A DNA stretch of 40,818 nucleotides from Bacteroidota bacterium (lineage in GTDB: Bacteria; Bacteroidota; Bacteroidia; Bacteroidales; UBA7960). Position 1 is the stretch's first letter, and the number at the start of each line of letters is the position of its first letter. This document shows positions 17,624-26,470 of the stretch, piece by piece. A program made the position numbers and the translations under genes. The notes beneath the pieces are model-generated. The model was not told the DNA's origin. It saw nothing but the letters and a program-made list of their open reading frames with translations, and did no database searches. Where the stretch lies: assembly GCA_007694165.1 (NCBI GenBank), contig RECE01000212.1, positions 166,538-207,355 of the forward strand, written 5' to 3'.

Positions 17624-18907
17624 TCAGGAGAGAACCTTCTTGTAGATTTCCTTCACTTTTATTCCTGCCTGATCCCATTTGATATTGTCAACCTCCTCTT
17701 TGCCATGTTTTTTAAAAATAGCAGGCAAACCTTCATAATGAGTTAGCGCATAAATAGCATCCGCCATTGCATCAATATCCCAGAAATCGACTTTGATGGC
17801 ATGTTGCAGAACTTCTGCCACACCCGACTGCTTGGAAATAATAACAGGAACGTTGCTTCTCATGGCTTCAAGGGGCGATATTCCGAAGGGTTCGGATACT
17901 GAGGGCATTACATAAACATCGGACAAGCCAAACATTTTATCCACATCATCTCCTTTGAGGAAACCTGTAAAATGAAATTTGTTGGCGATTCCAAGTTTGG
18001 CAACGCGTCTGATCATTTTGGGAAGCATATCACCGCTGCCAGCCATTACAAAGCGAACATTCTGGTCGCGTTGAAGTACTTTATAGGCTGCTTCGATAAA
18101 ATATTCCGGGCCCTTCTGGTAAGTAATCCTGCCAAGGAATGTAACGATTTTTTCATCCAGATAGCGGGGTATTTCAGTTTCCATTTCTTTTTCTGAAGGC
18201 TCCACCCCATTATGGACAGTTATAACCTTATCGGGGTCAATGCCATGACGTTGAATAACCGTATTCCTGGTCATGTTACTGACAGCAATTACAACATCGG
18301 CAGCTTCCATTCCCGCTTTTTCGATGTCAAAAACAAGGGTATTGACATTTTCTCCCGAACGGTCAAACTCAGTGGCGTGCATGTGCACAATAAGAGGTTT
18401 GCCCGATATCCTTTTGGCTTCTTTTCCTGCCATATAGGTAAGCCAGTCATGGGCATGTATGAGATCGAAATCATGCTGCCTGGCAATTTCCAAAGCCAGC
18501 ATGGCATAGCGTCTGACTTCTTCCATAAGGTTTTTTCCGTACCCTCCTGAAAATGAGAATTTCTGGCTGCTTACAACTCCCTTCTCAAAAGTTACTCCCT
18601 TTTCAATACTCTCCATGATATGATAGTATTGTTCGTCATCAGCATAGGGAACCAGGGTGGAATCCACTTCAACGAATGAAATATTGTCTACATATTCTTT
18701 AAATATTTCATCCTGCACATTGACGGCTACATCACTTGCATTTACAAGCCTTATTGTACCTGGCTTTTCGTCACCATAAGCTTTGGGTACAACAAAAATC
18801 AATTCTACTCCACATTTCAGGAGTGCTTTGGTTAGCCCGTAACAGGCAGTACCCAGTCCTCCTGATATATGTGGGGGAAACTCCCAGCCAAACATTAACA
18901 CCTTCAT
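17624..18907 (-). CDS. GT4-family glycosyltransferase of the glycogen cluster
   Basis: This 427-residue cytoplasmic GT-B glycosyltransferase has an N-terminal acceptor domain, with WEFPPHISGGLGTACYGL as the Gly-rich loop and LIHAHDWLTY, and a C-terminal donor domain with FLGRITYQKG and the E-x7-E motif SEPFGISPLEA. It belongs to the large GT4 family, which includes glycogen and maltose-1-phosphate synthases. Its place between the debranching enzyme and GH57 suggests a role in alpha-glucan synthesis, perhaps priming or a second synthase activity, but that rests on context. The length is typical. Gaps are 144 bases to the gene before and 73 to the gene after. Confidence 0.88.
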   Translation of the reverse strand: MKVLMFGWEFPPHISGGLGTACYGLTKALLKCGVELIFVVPKAYGDEKPGTIRLVNASDVAVNVQDEIFKEYVDNISFVEVDSTLVPYADDEQYYHIMESIEKGVTFEKGVVSSQKFSFSGGYGKNLMEEVRRYAMLALEIARQHDFDLIHAHDWLTYMAGKEAKRISGKPLIVHMHATEFDRSGENVNTLVFDIEKAGMEAADVVIAVSNMTRNTVIQRHGIDPDKVITVHNGVEPSEKEMETEIPRYLDEKIVTFLGRITYQKGPEYFIEAAYKVLQRDQNVRFVMAGSGDMLPKMIRRVAKLGIANKFHFTGFLKGDDVDKMFGLSDVYVMPSVSEPFGISPLEAMRSNVPVIISKQSGVAEVLQHAIKVDFWDIDAMADAIYALTHYEGLPAIFKKHGKEEVDNIKWDQAGIKVKEIYKKVLS

Positions 18908-19051
18908 ACAGTAAAATTATTTTGAAAATTTATCAATACAACCTTTTTAGCTTTATTCATTCATTAAGGATCAAATCAAACACTTGCAGATTTTGGCCGG
19001 TAAGGGCACCAGGGTATTGATCAAATAACTTCCCAATCATTGCACGTGGAT

Positions 19052-21001
19052 TTACTTTTTCTTTTTCATATTCTCTATCATTGATTTAATCCTCATCAGT
19101 TCGGCTACACTTCCTGCAAAAGAAATTGCCCCTCTGCCTGAATGGGGAGGATCACCTTCAAACAATTCTGAAATGGTGCCCACTCCATCCTCAGTAATAT
19201 CGGACTGAAAATCATTGTAAATTTTTTCTATAAATTCTACGCCTTTTTTGCCATAGATTTTGAAATAGGCTTCAGCAAAATGTCCCAGTAACCAGGGGTG
19301 AACAGTTCCCTGGTGTAAAGCTGAATCACGCTCTGCCTCATTTCCATTGTATTTTCCTTTGTAGACAGGATTTTCGGGCGACAAGGTCCGCAATCCTCTT
19401 GGGGTAAGTAATCGTTTGATAACTATATCTACTATCCTTTTTATTTTTTCTTCAGGCAAAGGAGAATAGGGCAGTGATGCGGCAATTATCTGATTGGGCC
19501 TGATGCTTATGTCTTTGTAATCACCATGAACATAATCAAACAAACCTCCTTTTTCTTCTTTCCAGAACATGTCAATAAACGCTTCAGGAACAGACTCTGC
19601 AACCGGAGACCATTTTTTGACAAATTTTTTATCTTTTGCCTCTGAGGCACTATGGATGGCAAACATCAAAGCGTTGTACCATAAAGCGTTTACTTCAACC
19701 ACATAACCAAATCTTGGGGTTACCGGCTTCCCATTAACAACAGCATTCATCCAGGTTATACCCGGATAGGAGGAATCAATATGCAGCAGATTATTATCGT
19801 GCATCTTTACCCAGGGATTTCCGGCGGCAAATGACTCAATAATTTCCTTGATAACTTCTCCATAGTTTTTCCATACATTTCCGTTTTCCTTTTTCTGGTC
19901 GCTGCATTGTTGCAGTGCCCAGACAAACCAAAGCGAAGTATCTGCAGATTGGTATGAGGTTTCAGGCCCCCTTCCCGTTTCCGGAAAAAGGGAATCTTTC
20001 ATCTGAGAAACCATGGTATTGATTACCTCAAAACATGATTTATCAATGTTGCGGGCTAAAGATAATCCGGGAAGTGAGATGAAGGTAAACCTGCCTATAC
20101 GATCGTACCAGGGATATCCGGCAATAATGTCGGTTCCCTCTTTATGCTTATAAAAAAATTGTTCAGCAGAATTAATCAGGCTATTCTCGTAGGAATTTCT
20201 TGGTGTTCTGTTCTTAAGCTCTTTGTTAAAACTCCTGCTTATCATGGCAGGATTCACCTCTTCAGTTCCGGCATAGAAAATTATGCTTTCACCTTTTTTT
20301 ATGGGAAACTCAAAAAAACCGGGAACATAAAGATCTTCCCTGGACTCATACCCTCTTCTTTCTTCATGAAAATATTCCAGGTCTTCGTACCAGTCAGGGC
20401 TATGAACGTACTCTGTTTTTGATTTTGAAACCTGCATATACAAGGGAGAATAACCATCATACATGCGGGTTTTAATACCATTGGCAACAGCTTCATACTT
20501 CGTATCGAGATAAATATTCTTTTTGCTCAGCTCATGGATGTTTCTGAAGGCAAGAAAGGGTTTTATACGGATGGTTGTGGGAGATTGTGCCTCAACCAGG
20601 GTATACCTGATCATTACCTTTTGCTCTTTTGAAACAAAGAGTGTTTCTTTTGTCAGCACCACCCCTCCTACCCTGAATGTAATTTTTGGAATTATCTCTG
20701 CTTCAAAATCACGCACGTATTTATGGCCCTTGGGGTTATAAACACCGGGATACCTGTTGAGACCGATATTGAACTCTGCATCTCTTTGTATAATGGTTTC
20801 GTCAATTTTAGACAATAAAACATGCCGTGTATTGCCTAATAAGGGTTGCGGGCATATCAGCAATCCGTGATATTTGCGGGTGTTGCATCCAATAATGGTT
20901 GTGCAGGAAAAGGATCCGGCACGGTTGCTTCTTAACATTTCCTTCCCCAAAGAGTATTCAAGATTGATAAGCTGTGTCTTGTCAAATTTTATAAATCCCA
21001 T
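19052..21001 (-). CDS. Glycogen debranching enzyme (amylo-alpha-1,6-glucosidase)
   Basis: This 649-residue cytoplasmic enzyme hydrolyses alpha-1,6 branch stubs of glycogen. The N-terminal domain (about 1-250) is the bacterial GDE N-terminal type (SNRAGSFSCTTIIGCNTRKYHGLL). The C-terminal (alpha/alpha)6 domain (about 280-645) carries ETGRGPETSYQSADTSLWF, which contains the likely catalytic Asp, then RPNQI and DSALHQGTVHPWLLGHF. This is the single-activity bacterial form and lacks the transferase domain of eukaryotic debranching enzymes. It is first in the glycogen cluster, with a candidate -7 motif about 60 bases upstream, and is preceded by a long intergenic region. Confidence 0.88.
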   Translation of the reverse strand: MGFIKFDKTQLINLEYSLGKEMLRSNRAGSFSCTTIIGCNTRKYHGLLICPQPLLGNTRHVLLSKIDETIIQRDAEFNIGLNRYPGVYNPKGHKYVRDFEAEIIPKITFRVGGVVLTKETLFVSKEQKVMIRYTLVEAQSPTTIRIKPFLAFRNIHELSKKNIYLDTKYEAVANGIKTRMYDGYSPLYMQVSKSKTEYVHSPDWYEDLEYFHEERRGYESREDLYVPGFFEFPIKKGESIIFYAGTEEVNPAMISRSFNKELKNRTPRNSYENSLINSAEQFFYKHKEGTDIIAGYPWYDRIGRFTFISLPGLSLARNIDKSCFEVINTMVSQMKDSLFPETGRGPETSYQSADTSLWFVWALQQCSDQKKENGNVWKNYGEVIKEIIESFAAGNPWVKMHDNNLLHIDSSYPGITWMNAVVNGKPVTPRFGYVVEVNALWYNALMFAIHSASEAKDKKFVKKWSPVAESVPEAFIDMFWKEEKGGLFDYVHGDYKDISIRPNQIIAASLPYSPLPEEKIKRIVDIVIKRLLTPRGLRTLSPENPVYKGKYNGNEAERDSALHQGTVHPWLLGHFAEAYFKIYGKKGVEFIEKIYNDFQSDITEDGVGTISELFEGDPPHSGRGAISFAGSVAELMRIKSMIENMKKKK

Positions 21002-21060
21002 AATGCTTTAGTAATAATGATGGTTTGACCTGTTTTCGTTTAAGGACAACATGTATTTAA

Positions 21061-21068
21061 CAAAAATA
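21061..21068 (-). promoter_or_regulatory. Candidate -7 element of the glycogen cluster
   Basis: On the minus strand it reads TATTTTTG, matching TAnnTTTG, 59 bases before the debranching enzyme start. No -33 TTTG is seen at the right distance. Confidence 0.4.
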
Positions 21069-21320
21069 ACCTTTTTTTTCGTATCTGTTTTCAGCTTAGC
21101 GTAAAAAACCCAAAATATAAACAGCAATAATTATGTTTAAAATAAAAAAGAAAATTAAAGTAAGACCAGACTTGAGGCTGCTGTGATAAGCAATATGCAG
21201 CACGCTGAGGTTTTTTAATCCCGGGATGCATAGAAAGCAGAAATGACATGCCCTCAAAACAAGGCAGATAATGGCTTTATTTTAAAATTACCTTTAAAAG
21301 TAAAATGACAGAAAGCATCA

Positions 21321-21358
21321 ATTGTTTAGCAGAACAAAACTTTTGTCTGCTAAACAAT
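21321..21358. repeat. 38-nt near-perfect palindrome
   Basis: Two perfect 13-bp arms, ATTGTTTAGCAGA (21321-21333) and TCTGCTAAACAAT (21346-21358), are continued inward by CAAAA/TTTTG with a one-base bulge. It lies 130 bases beyond the stop of the TPR-SPOR gene and 320 bases before the glycogen cluster start. Without a T-run it may be a protein-binding site or a U-poor terminator. Confidence 0.8.
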
Positions 21359-21490
21359 CAAAAACGGGTAAAAGAGGAAACTTCTACCGGAGAAAATGCA
21401 AATCAGGTCAGGAAAGCATGCAAATGGGTTTGGCAACCCTTGGCTGCAAGCTCAGGAAAATATCATCCGGGACTTGAAAATTGTCGGAGT

Positions 21491-22828
21491 TCAAAGGTTT
21501 TCGAAAACCACCAGGAATGAATCCGGGAAGTTGTCATTACGCAAACTGTCACGAAAAGCTTCAGCAGGATTTCTTGTGTCAAACTGGCCGATAATAAGCT
21601 TGTACAAAGTCCTGCCATTAACATTGGATACGTTTATATAAACCGGCTTCGCATATTTATCGGCATAGGCTTGTGCCAGGCTTGAGAGGTTATCTGTATT
21701 AGAGTAACTTGCTACCTGCACGCCAAAGCCCCGCAAAGGCATTTTTTGGAAGTCCTGAGAGTAAGTCCCTGATTCGAGTTGGGAAAAATCATTGACCCTG
21801 CCAGGCCTGTGTTGAGGTTTTAGGTTATCAGCACCAGACTGTTGTTGTGCTTTGTCGGTTACCTGGTTGGGCATGGGTTCATCCCGTTTATGCTCATCAC
21901 TGTCAGCCTCCTGCGCTTCCCTGTTGGAAGAACTGAAGAGTTCAGCAAAATTAATTTCAGTGGAGGTTCCTGCCTGTCTTTGCTGAGCTGTTTCTGGTTG
22001 CCTGGAGGCTACAGCCGGTTGGGTAGTGGCTTGCTGCAGACTTATGGCTTGTTGCCTGTCTTGTTCTGCAGCTCTCACATTTCCTGTATTTTGCCTGGCA
22101 CTGGCTCTTGCTTCATAAGCCTGTGAAAGTTTGGGATCTAACTCAATGGCTCTGTCAAGATCTTCTATCGCCACATAACTGTTTCGAATCTTTAATCTTA
22201 CCAAACCACTGTAATAATGGGCTTCAGCATTGCCAGGGAGGTGCTTTTTTGCAAGTTCAAGATCATGCATGGCCTCTTCAAAATCTTCAAGATAATACAG
22301 ATTGATGCCCCTGTAAAGATAGCCTTCAAAAAAATCCTCCTTAAGTCTCAGGGCTATGTCAAAATCCTGAAGAGAGCGCCTGTATTCTTTCAGTTTCAGG
22401 TTTGCTTTCCCACGTTGGTAAAAGGCTACAAAATCCGGATTCATCCTTATGGCAATACTGAGGTCATCGATAGCGGCAGCGTATTGTTCAAGAAAATATT
22501 TTGCCAGTCCCCTGAAATAATGCGCCTGATCAGAAAAAGCGGGATCCAACTCAATGGTAATGGTAAAATCACGTACAGCACTATCGTAATTGTTCAGTTC
22601 AATTTCAGCTAGCCCTTTGTAAAGAAAGGCTTCAGCAAACATTGGATTAAGCTCGATAGCATTGTTGAAATCCTTTATGGCGTCTTTAAACTCACCGGAG
22701 ATCCCCTTTTTTACTCCTGAATTAAAGTGTTCCCTTGCCTTGTTCATATTTTCAATACTGGGTGGCTGGGCAAATGAGAAGTTTATAATCAGAAAAGCGA
22801 AGCTAACAAAAAGTAGAAAACGGTGCAT
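21491..22828 (-). CDS. Exported TPR-repeat protein with C-terminal SPOR domain
   Basis: This 445-residue envelope protein has a signal peptide (about 1-20, ending NFSFAQ). Residues about 25-265 hold six to seven consecutive tetratricopeptide repeats, with recurring units such as AIKDFNNAIELNPMFAEAFLYKG and AIEDLDRAIELDPKLSQAYEAR. A Gln/Glu-rich disordered linker follows (about 265-360). The C-terminal 80 residues (RGFGVQVASYSNTDN...LYKLIIGQF) match the SPOR fold, which binds denuded peptidoglycan glycan strands in other bacteria. This suggests a periplasmic scaffold at the cell wall, possibly at the septum. A -7 motif lies 32 bases before the start, within the short gap after the sensor gene. 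Confidence 0.85.
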   Translation of the reverse strand: MHRFLLFVSFAFLIINFSFAQPPSIENMNKAREHFNSGVKKGISGEFKDAIKDFNNAIELNPMFAEAFLYKGLAEIELNNYDSAVRDFTITIELDPAFSDQAHYFRGLAKYFLEQYAAAIDDLSIAIRMNPDFVAFYQRGKANLKLKEYRRSLQDFDIALRLKEDFFEGYLYRGINLYYLEDFEEAMHDLELAKKHLPGNAEAHYYSGLVRLKIRNSYVAIEDLDRAIELDPKLSQAYEARASARQNTGNVRAAEQDRQQAISLQQATTQPAVASRQPETAQQRQAGTSTEINFAELFSSSNREAQEADSDEHKRDEPMPNQVTDKAQQQSGADNLKPQHRPGRVNDFSQLESGTYSQDFQKMPLRGFGVQVASYSNTDNLSSLAQAYADKYAKPVYINVSNVNGRTLYKLIIGQFDTRNPAEAFRDSLRNDNFPDSFLVVFENL

Positions 22829-22860
22829 ACTCAGAAAATTTTTGAATGATTAATAAAGTG

Positions 22861-22868
22861 CAAAAGTA
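22861..22868 (-). promoter_or_regulatory. Candidate -7 element of the TPR-SPOR gene
   Basis: On the minus strand it reads TACTTTTG followed by C, matching TAnnTTTG, 32 bases upstream of the start at 22828. It would allow transcription separate from the sensor gene upstream. Confidence 0.45.
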
Positions 22869-22889
22869 TCCAAAACTTCTTTCCTGACC

Positions 22890-25268
22890 TTATTTTTCTT
22901 TCGTGAGTTCTTCGATTTTCTGCTTTAATACCTGGTTTTCTTCCGCCAGCTTGATAGCCATAGTTTTACTGTCAGTAATATTATTGGCTATTTTAAATAT
23001 TTTGTAAGGAACGCCATTCTGGTCAAAAATGGGTGTGTAGGTTTCTGCCAGCCAGAATGTTTTTCCTGCTACATTGATTTTCACTTCCTGGTATTGGGTG
23101 TTTCCTTTTTTGAGGAGGCTCCAGAACTCTTCGTAATCTGTTTTCTGTTCAGCAGATAATTCCATTTTATCAGCGTGATGCGTGCCTAAAACATCCTGTC
23201 TGGAGATGGAAAGCAATTTCAGGTAAGAATCAGAAATATTGATTATTTTACCGTTCAAGTCATATTCGATAACATAACTGGACGAATCCAGGGCTTTAAG
23301 GATTCCTTCCATTTCTGCGCTCTTTCTTGCCATTTCCTCCTGGGTGGCATGAAGCTCTTCCATGTTCTGACGCATTTCTTCTTCCTGCGCCTTCATTTCT
23401 TCGGCCTGTTGCTGAGACTTTTCAAGCAAAACAGCTGTTTGCAGATTTACCTTTACACTGGAGATGGTTGAAGCAACACTTTCGCCGATTTTTTCAATAA
23501 ATTCTATCTGGTAAGGCACAAACTTATGGAAGGAAGCAATCTCCAAAACACCATAAATCTGGTCATTCAGAACCAGGGGTACGATAATGAGGGCACCCGG
23601 ATTTTCATCTCCCAGGCCACTGGTAATACGAATGTAGTTTTGAGGGAGCTGGGTTAAATAGGTAGTTTTTCCTTCTTTAAAACTGGTTCCGACCAATCCC
23701 TCTCCCGGATAAATCTTTTTTTCCAGGTATTTCTTCCTGTCAAAAGCATAACAGGCTTTCAACTCAAGAAATGTATCGTGGATATCTTCGTCGTTATAAA
23801 CAAATATCCCGCCCTGATTGGCATTAAGATACTTGACAAGATTCTGAATGACATCAAAGGCAAGGGATTCCATATTGTCATTGTTGTTGCGCAATATCTC
23901 AGAAAATCTTGCATACCCTTCGGTTGACCAGCGTCTTATTTTATCCTCTTCCTGCCTGAGTGTTTCTTCCTTCCTGGCTTTTACAAGGTCGGCCTGCATT
24001 TCCTTCAGGGATTTACCCAGCACATCATGTTCGCTTAATAACTCCAGTTCTGCGTCCAGGTTTCCTTTTCCAATATTTTGAGCAAACATGGTTTTCTCGT
24101 CCAGCCCCCTGATGGAAGTATTAAACGCCTCTGCCATTTGTTGCAGTTCATCCCCTGTTTGCAACTGCAGATTCATTTCCGTATCAATTTCTCCCCTTGC
24201 CAGTCTTTGCATCAAAGCGGTTATAAGTTTTACAGGACTGGAAATACTTAGGGCAACGCGCCAGATGATAAAGCCGATGACCAATAATCCGAACAAGCCT
24301 ATGAGTAAAGAAATCAGTAATTGATTTCTTGCTTCCTGCTCAATAATTTTTACAGGAATAGCTATTGCCATAGACCATGGCGTTTGGGTTTCGCCAATAA
24401 AGACAGGTGCAAAAGTGTAGTAAAAATTTTCCCCTTTTTCGTGCGCGCTTGAAAAACTGAAAGTTTCTCCTCTGCGGATTTTATCGGTGAGGTTCAGGGC
24501 CTGCTCATCCTGCCAGAGATTCTCTGCCAGGGGCATTTCCAGAAACTCTGTGTGTGGGTGGGCTGCATAAAGCCCGTTACTGGACACCAGAAAGGCATAT
24601 GCTTCATCAAAGGGCTGTATTTCAGAAATCATACGCTGCAGGTGAGCCAGGGTAATATCTACTCCAACCAGGCCTATATAACGGGAATTGAAAAACATGG
24701 GTACGGTAAGGGTGGTCATAAGCGTAGTGCCGGTAGCTCCTACTTCAAGTTGATCCGGATAAGGTTCCCAAATCATTTCCCTGCCAGCACTTTTAGCAGC
24801 TCCATACAATAATGGGTCGCCATCAAGGCTTCTTTCAAGTTCCTGGTAGTTGATACGACCATCTTTGCGAAAATGATAATTGAGAAATCGGCCATAGGGC
24901 AATGTCCATTCGGGATCAACATGAGCATACTCCCAGCTGTCCCACAAAGCGTAAAAATCAGGATTGTTTTCAAAAATCTGACGGTACATATCTACAAAGA
25001 GCGGTTTCCATTCTTCGATTTCCATATTGTTATGCACATAGAAAGCCTGGGCAAGGGTTCTTACCACAGCCATATCTTCGTTAAATGAATTACTGATTTG
25101 TTCGGCATAACCAGCAGCATAGCTGTCCACAATGGCAGTGGTGTCTCGCAGGGCCCGCTGACGGTTTTTAAGACTTATGTAGCCTATGGAAGAAATAAAT
25201 ACCAGACCGGTAATTAACAGCACTGTAACTTGCAGTTTCTGGCCAATTTTAAGTTTTTTAATTTTCAC
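22890..25268 (-). CDS. Membrane sensor with Cache, HAMP, GAF and PAS domains, no output domain
   Basis: This 792-residue inner-membrane protein begins with TM helix 1 at about 13-32. A large periplasmic double-Cache sensor domain follows (about 38-310; it includes WDSWEYA and the YIGLVGVDITL segment of dCache_1). TM helix 2 (about 318-340) leads to a HAMP domain (about 340-395), a connecting helix, a GAF domain (about 470-610), a Glu/Gln-rich coiled coil (about 612-655) and a PAS domain (about 655-770). It ends in a short helix. No histidine kinase, methyl-accepting, cyclase or EAL module is present. Cache domains usually bind small extracellular molecules. Output must be through a partner, or the protein modulates another receptor. 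The upstream region holds a 7-bp hairpin but no clear -7 motif. Confidence 0.85.
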   Translation of the reverse strand: MKIKKLKIGQKLQVTVLLITGLVFISSIGYISLKNRQRALRDTTAIVDSYAAGYAEQISNSFNEDMAVVRTLAQAFYVHNNMEIEEWKPLFVDMYRQIFENNPDFYALWDSWEYAHVDPEWTLPYGRFLNYHFRKDGRINYQELERSLDGDPLLYGAAKSAGREMIWEPYPDQLEVGATGTTLMTTLTVPMFFNSRYIGLVGVDITLAHLQRMISEIQPFDEAYAFLVSSNGLYAAHPHTEFLEMPLAENLWQDEQALNLTDKIRRGETFSFSSAHEKGENFYYTFAPVFIGETQTPWSMAIAIPVKIIEQEARNQLLISLLIGLFGLLVIGFIIWRVALSISSPVKLITALMQRLARGEIDTEMNLQLQTGDELQQMAEAFNTSIRGLDEKTMFAQNIGKGNLDAELELLSEHDVLGKSLKEMQADLVKARKEETLRQEEDKIRRWSTEGYARFSEILRNNNDNMESLAFDVIQNLVKYLNANQGGIFVYNDEDIHDTFLELKACYAFDRKKYLEKKIYPGEGLVGTSFKEGKTTYLTQLPQNYIRITSGLGDENPGALIIVPLVLNDQIYGVLEIASFHKFVPYQIEFIEKIGESVASTISSVKVNLQTAVLLEKSQQQAEEMKAQEEEMRQNMEELHATQEEMARKSAEMEGILKALDSSSYVIEYDLNGKIINISDSYLKLLSISRQDVLGTHHADKMELSAEQKTDYEEFWSLLKKGNTQYQEVKINVAGKTFWLAETYTPIFDQNGVPYKIFKIANNITDSKTMAIKLAEENQVLKQKIEELTKEK

Positions 25269-25610
25269 GGTGTTAGTGTTTTGGTTTAATCAGATACTAT
25301 AAAATAAGTTTTGCAACAGGATGCATATCATCTCATCGTTAATGAGATAACATGTATGGTTTAACCTTTTTTTACCAGTATTTCCTGTCAGGGGTATCGT
25401 TAAGCATTCACTCAATTTATGGCTCAAGGTGGGCTAAAATTAGCTTACTTTCATTACATTACAAAACCCGGGACCGGGAAGAAATTCCTTTTCGGTAAGC
25501 GAAACATATTAATCGGTTGGTTTTTATTTCCATCTGTTTTTTTTGCCCGACCAAAATATTTCTTTCAAAATGAATCAGAATGATAAGTTAAGCGGTTTTG
25601 ATGAAGTATA
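25269..25610. other. 342-base intergenic region before the sensor gene
   Basis: No coding frame is supported. It contains a 7-bp inverted repeat, ATCTCAT/ATGAGAT (25330-25348), 62 bases upstream of the sensor start. There is also a small CCCGG-GA-CCGGG element. No TAnnTTTG motif was found. Confidence 0.5.
25330..25348. promoter_or_regulatory. Short inverted repeat upstream of the sensor gene
   Basis: ATCTCAT and ATGAGAT flank a 5-base centre (CGTTA). The size and position would suit an operator or a 5'-leader hairpin. The evidence is symmetry alone. Confidence 0.35.
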
Positions 25611-26459
25611 TCACAAAGCCTCAGACTCTTTTTCAAGTGCGGCAATGAGGCCGGATGAAACCTCATGGTAATATCTTTTGTTTTTAATTCCTTTTACCCA
25701 CTGAATCCCGCGTATGGCATTGGTAATAAAAACCTCATCCGCTTTGAGGAGGTCATCAGGTAAAATGGCACATTCACTAACATTATAACCATATTTACTG
25801 CCGATATCCAGGATAACTTTTCTCATCACTCCGTCAACACAGGCCTGATCCAGGTCGGGGGTATAGAGTTTATCTCCGGTCACCATAAAAAGATTGGAGC
25901 TGGTTGCCTCTGCCACATGCCCTGTTTCATTGAGTATCACAACATCATCCCATTTGTTTTCAGCGGCATAAAGGGATGCCAGAACGTAAAGTATGGAACT
26001 GGAAGATTTAATGCCTCCCAGAAAATTGCACGATTTGCTTAGTTCGGTATACACCCCCAGGTTCAGACCCAGTTTATTAAGGGTATAAGATTCATTCTCC
26101 AGTTTTTCAGCCTCCACAATGTACTCACCTTTGTTGTTTTGAGGTTTATAAAACCCACCATGGGTGCGAAAAAGTGAGAGCCGCAGCCTTGCCCCTTTTG
26201 TAAATCCATTGGATTTGAGCAACTCCTGTATCTGATTCTCCAATACTTGCTGCGAAAAAGATTCAGGCAATTCAATCCTCAGCACTTCAGCAGATCTTTG
26301 AAGTCTGGCGAAATGGTAAGACCACCAAAGTGGATTTGAGTTTCTGCACCTGATGGTTTCAAATACACCGTCGCCGTATCTGAAAGATCGGTTCATAAGT
26401 GAAAGGGAAAAATTATCCCGATCAAGTAAAACCCCGTTATAAATTATGTTTTTTCCCAT
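25611..26459 (-). CDS. pabC: Class IV aminotransferase, probably aminodeoxychorismate lyase
   Basis: This 282-residue cytoplasmic PLP enzyme of fold type IV shows FRYGDGVFETIR near the N-terminus, the PLP lysine at K151 (GGIKSSSS), E184 with TSSNLF, and an ITNAIRGIQWV motif near the C-terminus. These fit 4-amino-4-deoxychorismate lyase, which gives p-aminobenzoate for folate. Branched-chain and D-amino-acid aminotransferases share the fold. The short length and the ITNA-RGI-PV-like end favour PabC, but the specificity is not certain. It starts 11 bases after the rhomboid stop, so the two are probably co-transcribed. Confidence 0.75.
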   Translation of the reverse strand: MGKNIIYNGVLLDRDNFSLSLMNRSFRYGDGVFETIRCRNSNPLWWSYHFARLQRSAEVLRIELPESFSQQVLENQIQELLKSNGFTKGARLRLSLFRTHGGFYKPQNNKGEYIVEAEKLENESYTLNKLGLNLGVYTELSKSCNFLGGIKSSSSILYVLASLYAAENKWDDVVILNETGHVAEATSSNLFMVTGDKLYTPDLDQACVDGVMRKVILDIGSKYGYNVSECAILPDDLLKADEVFITNAIRGIQWVKGIKNKRYYHEVSSGLIAALEKESEAL

Positions 26460-26470
26460 GAGGATTTCTT

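Larger units (their letters stand above)
21002..21490. other. 489-base intergenic region before the glycogen cluster
   Basis: This is the longest gene-free stretch. It contains the presumed promoter of the glycogen cluster near 21061 and a 38-nt palindrome at 21321-21358. The open frame starting at 21305 on the plus strand runs into the opposite gene and has no recognisable protein features, so it is not called. Confidence 0.6.

Noticed and set aside
21305-21520. 71-residue plus-strand open frame in the long intergenic region
   Set aside because: It runs into the oppositely oriented TPR-SPOR gene, includes the palindrome, and has no recognisable motif.
25450-25490. CCCGG-GA-CCGGG as a hairpin terminator
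   Set aside because: The 5-bp stem with a 2-base loop is too small and has no T-run.
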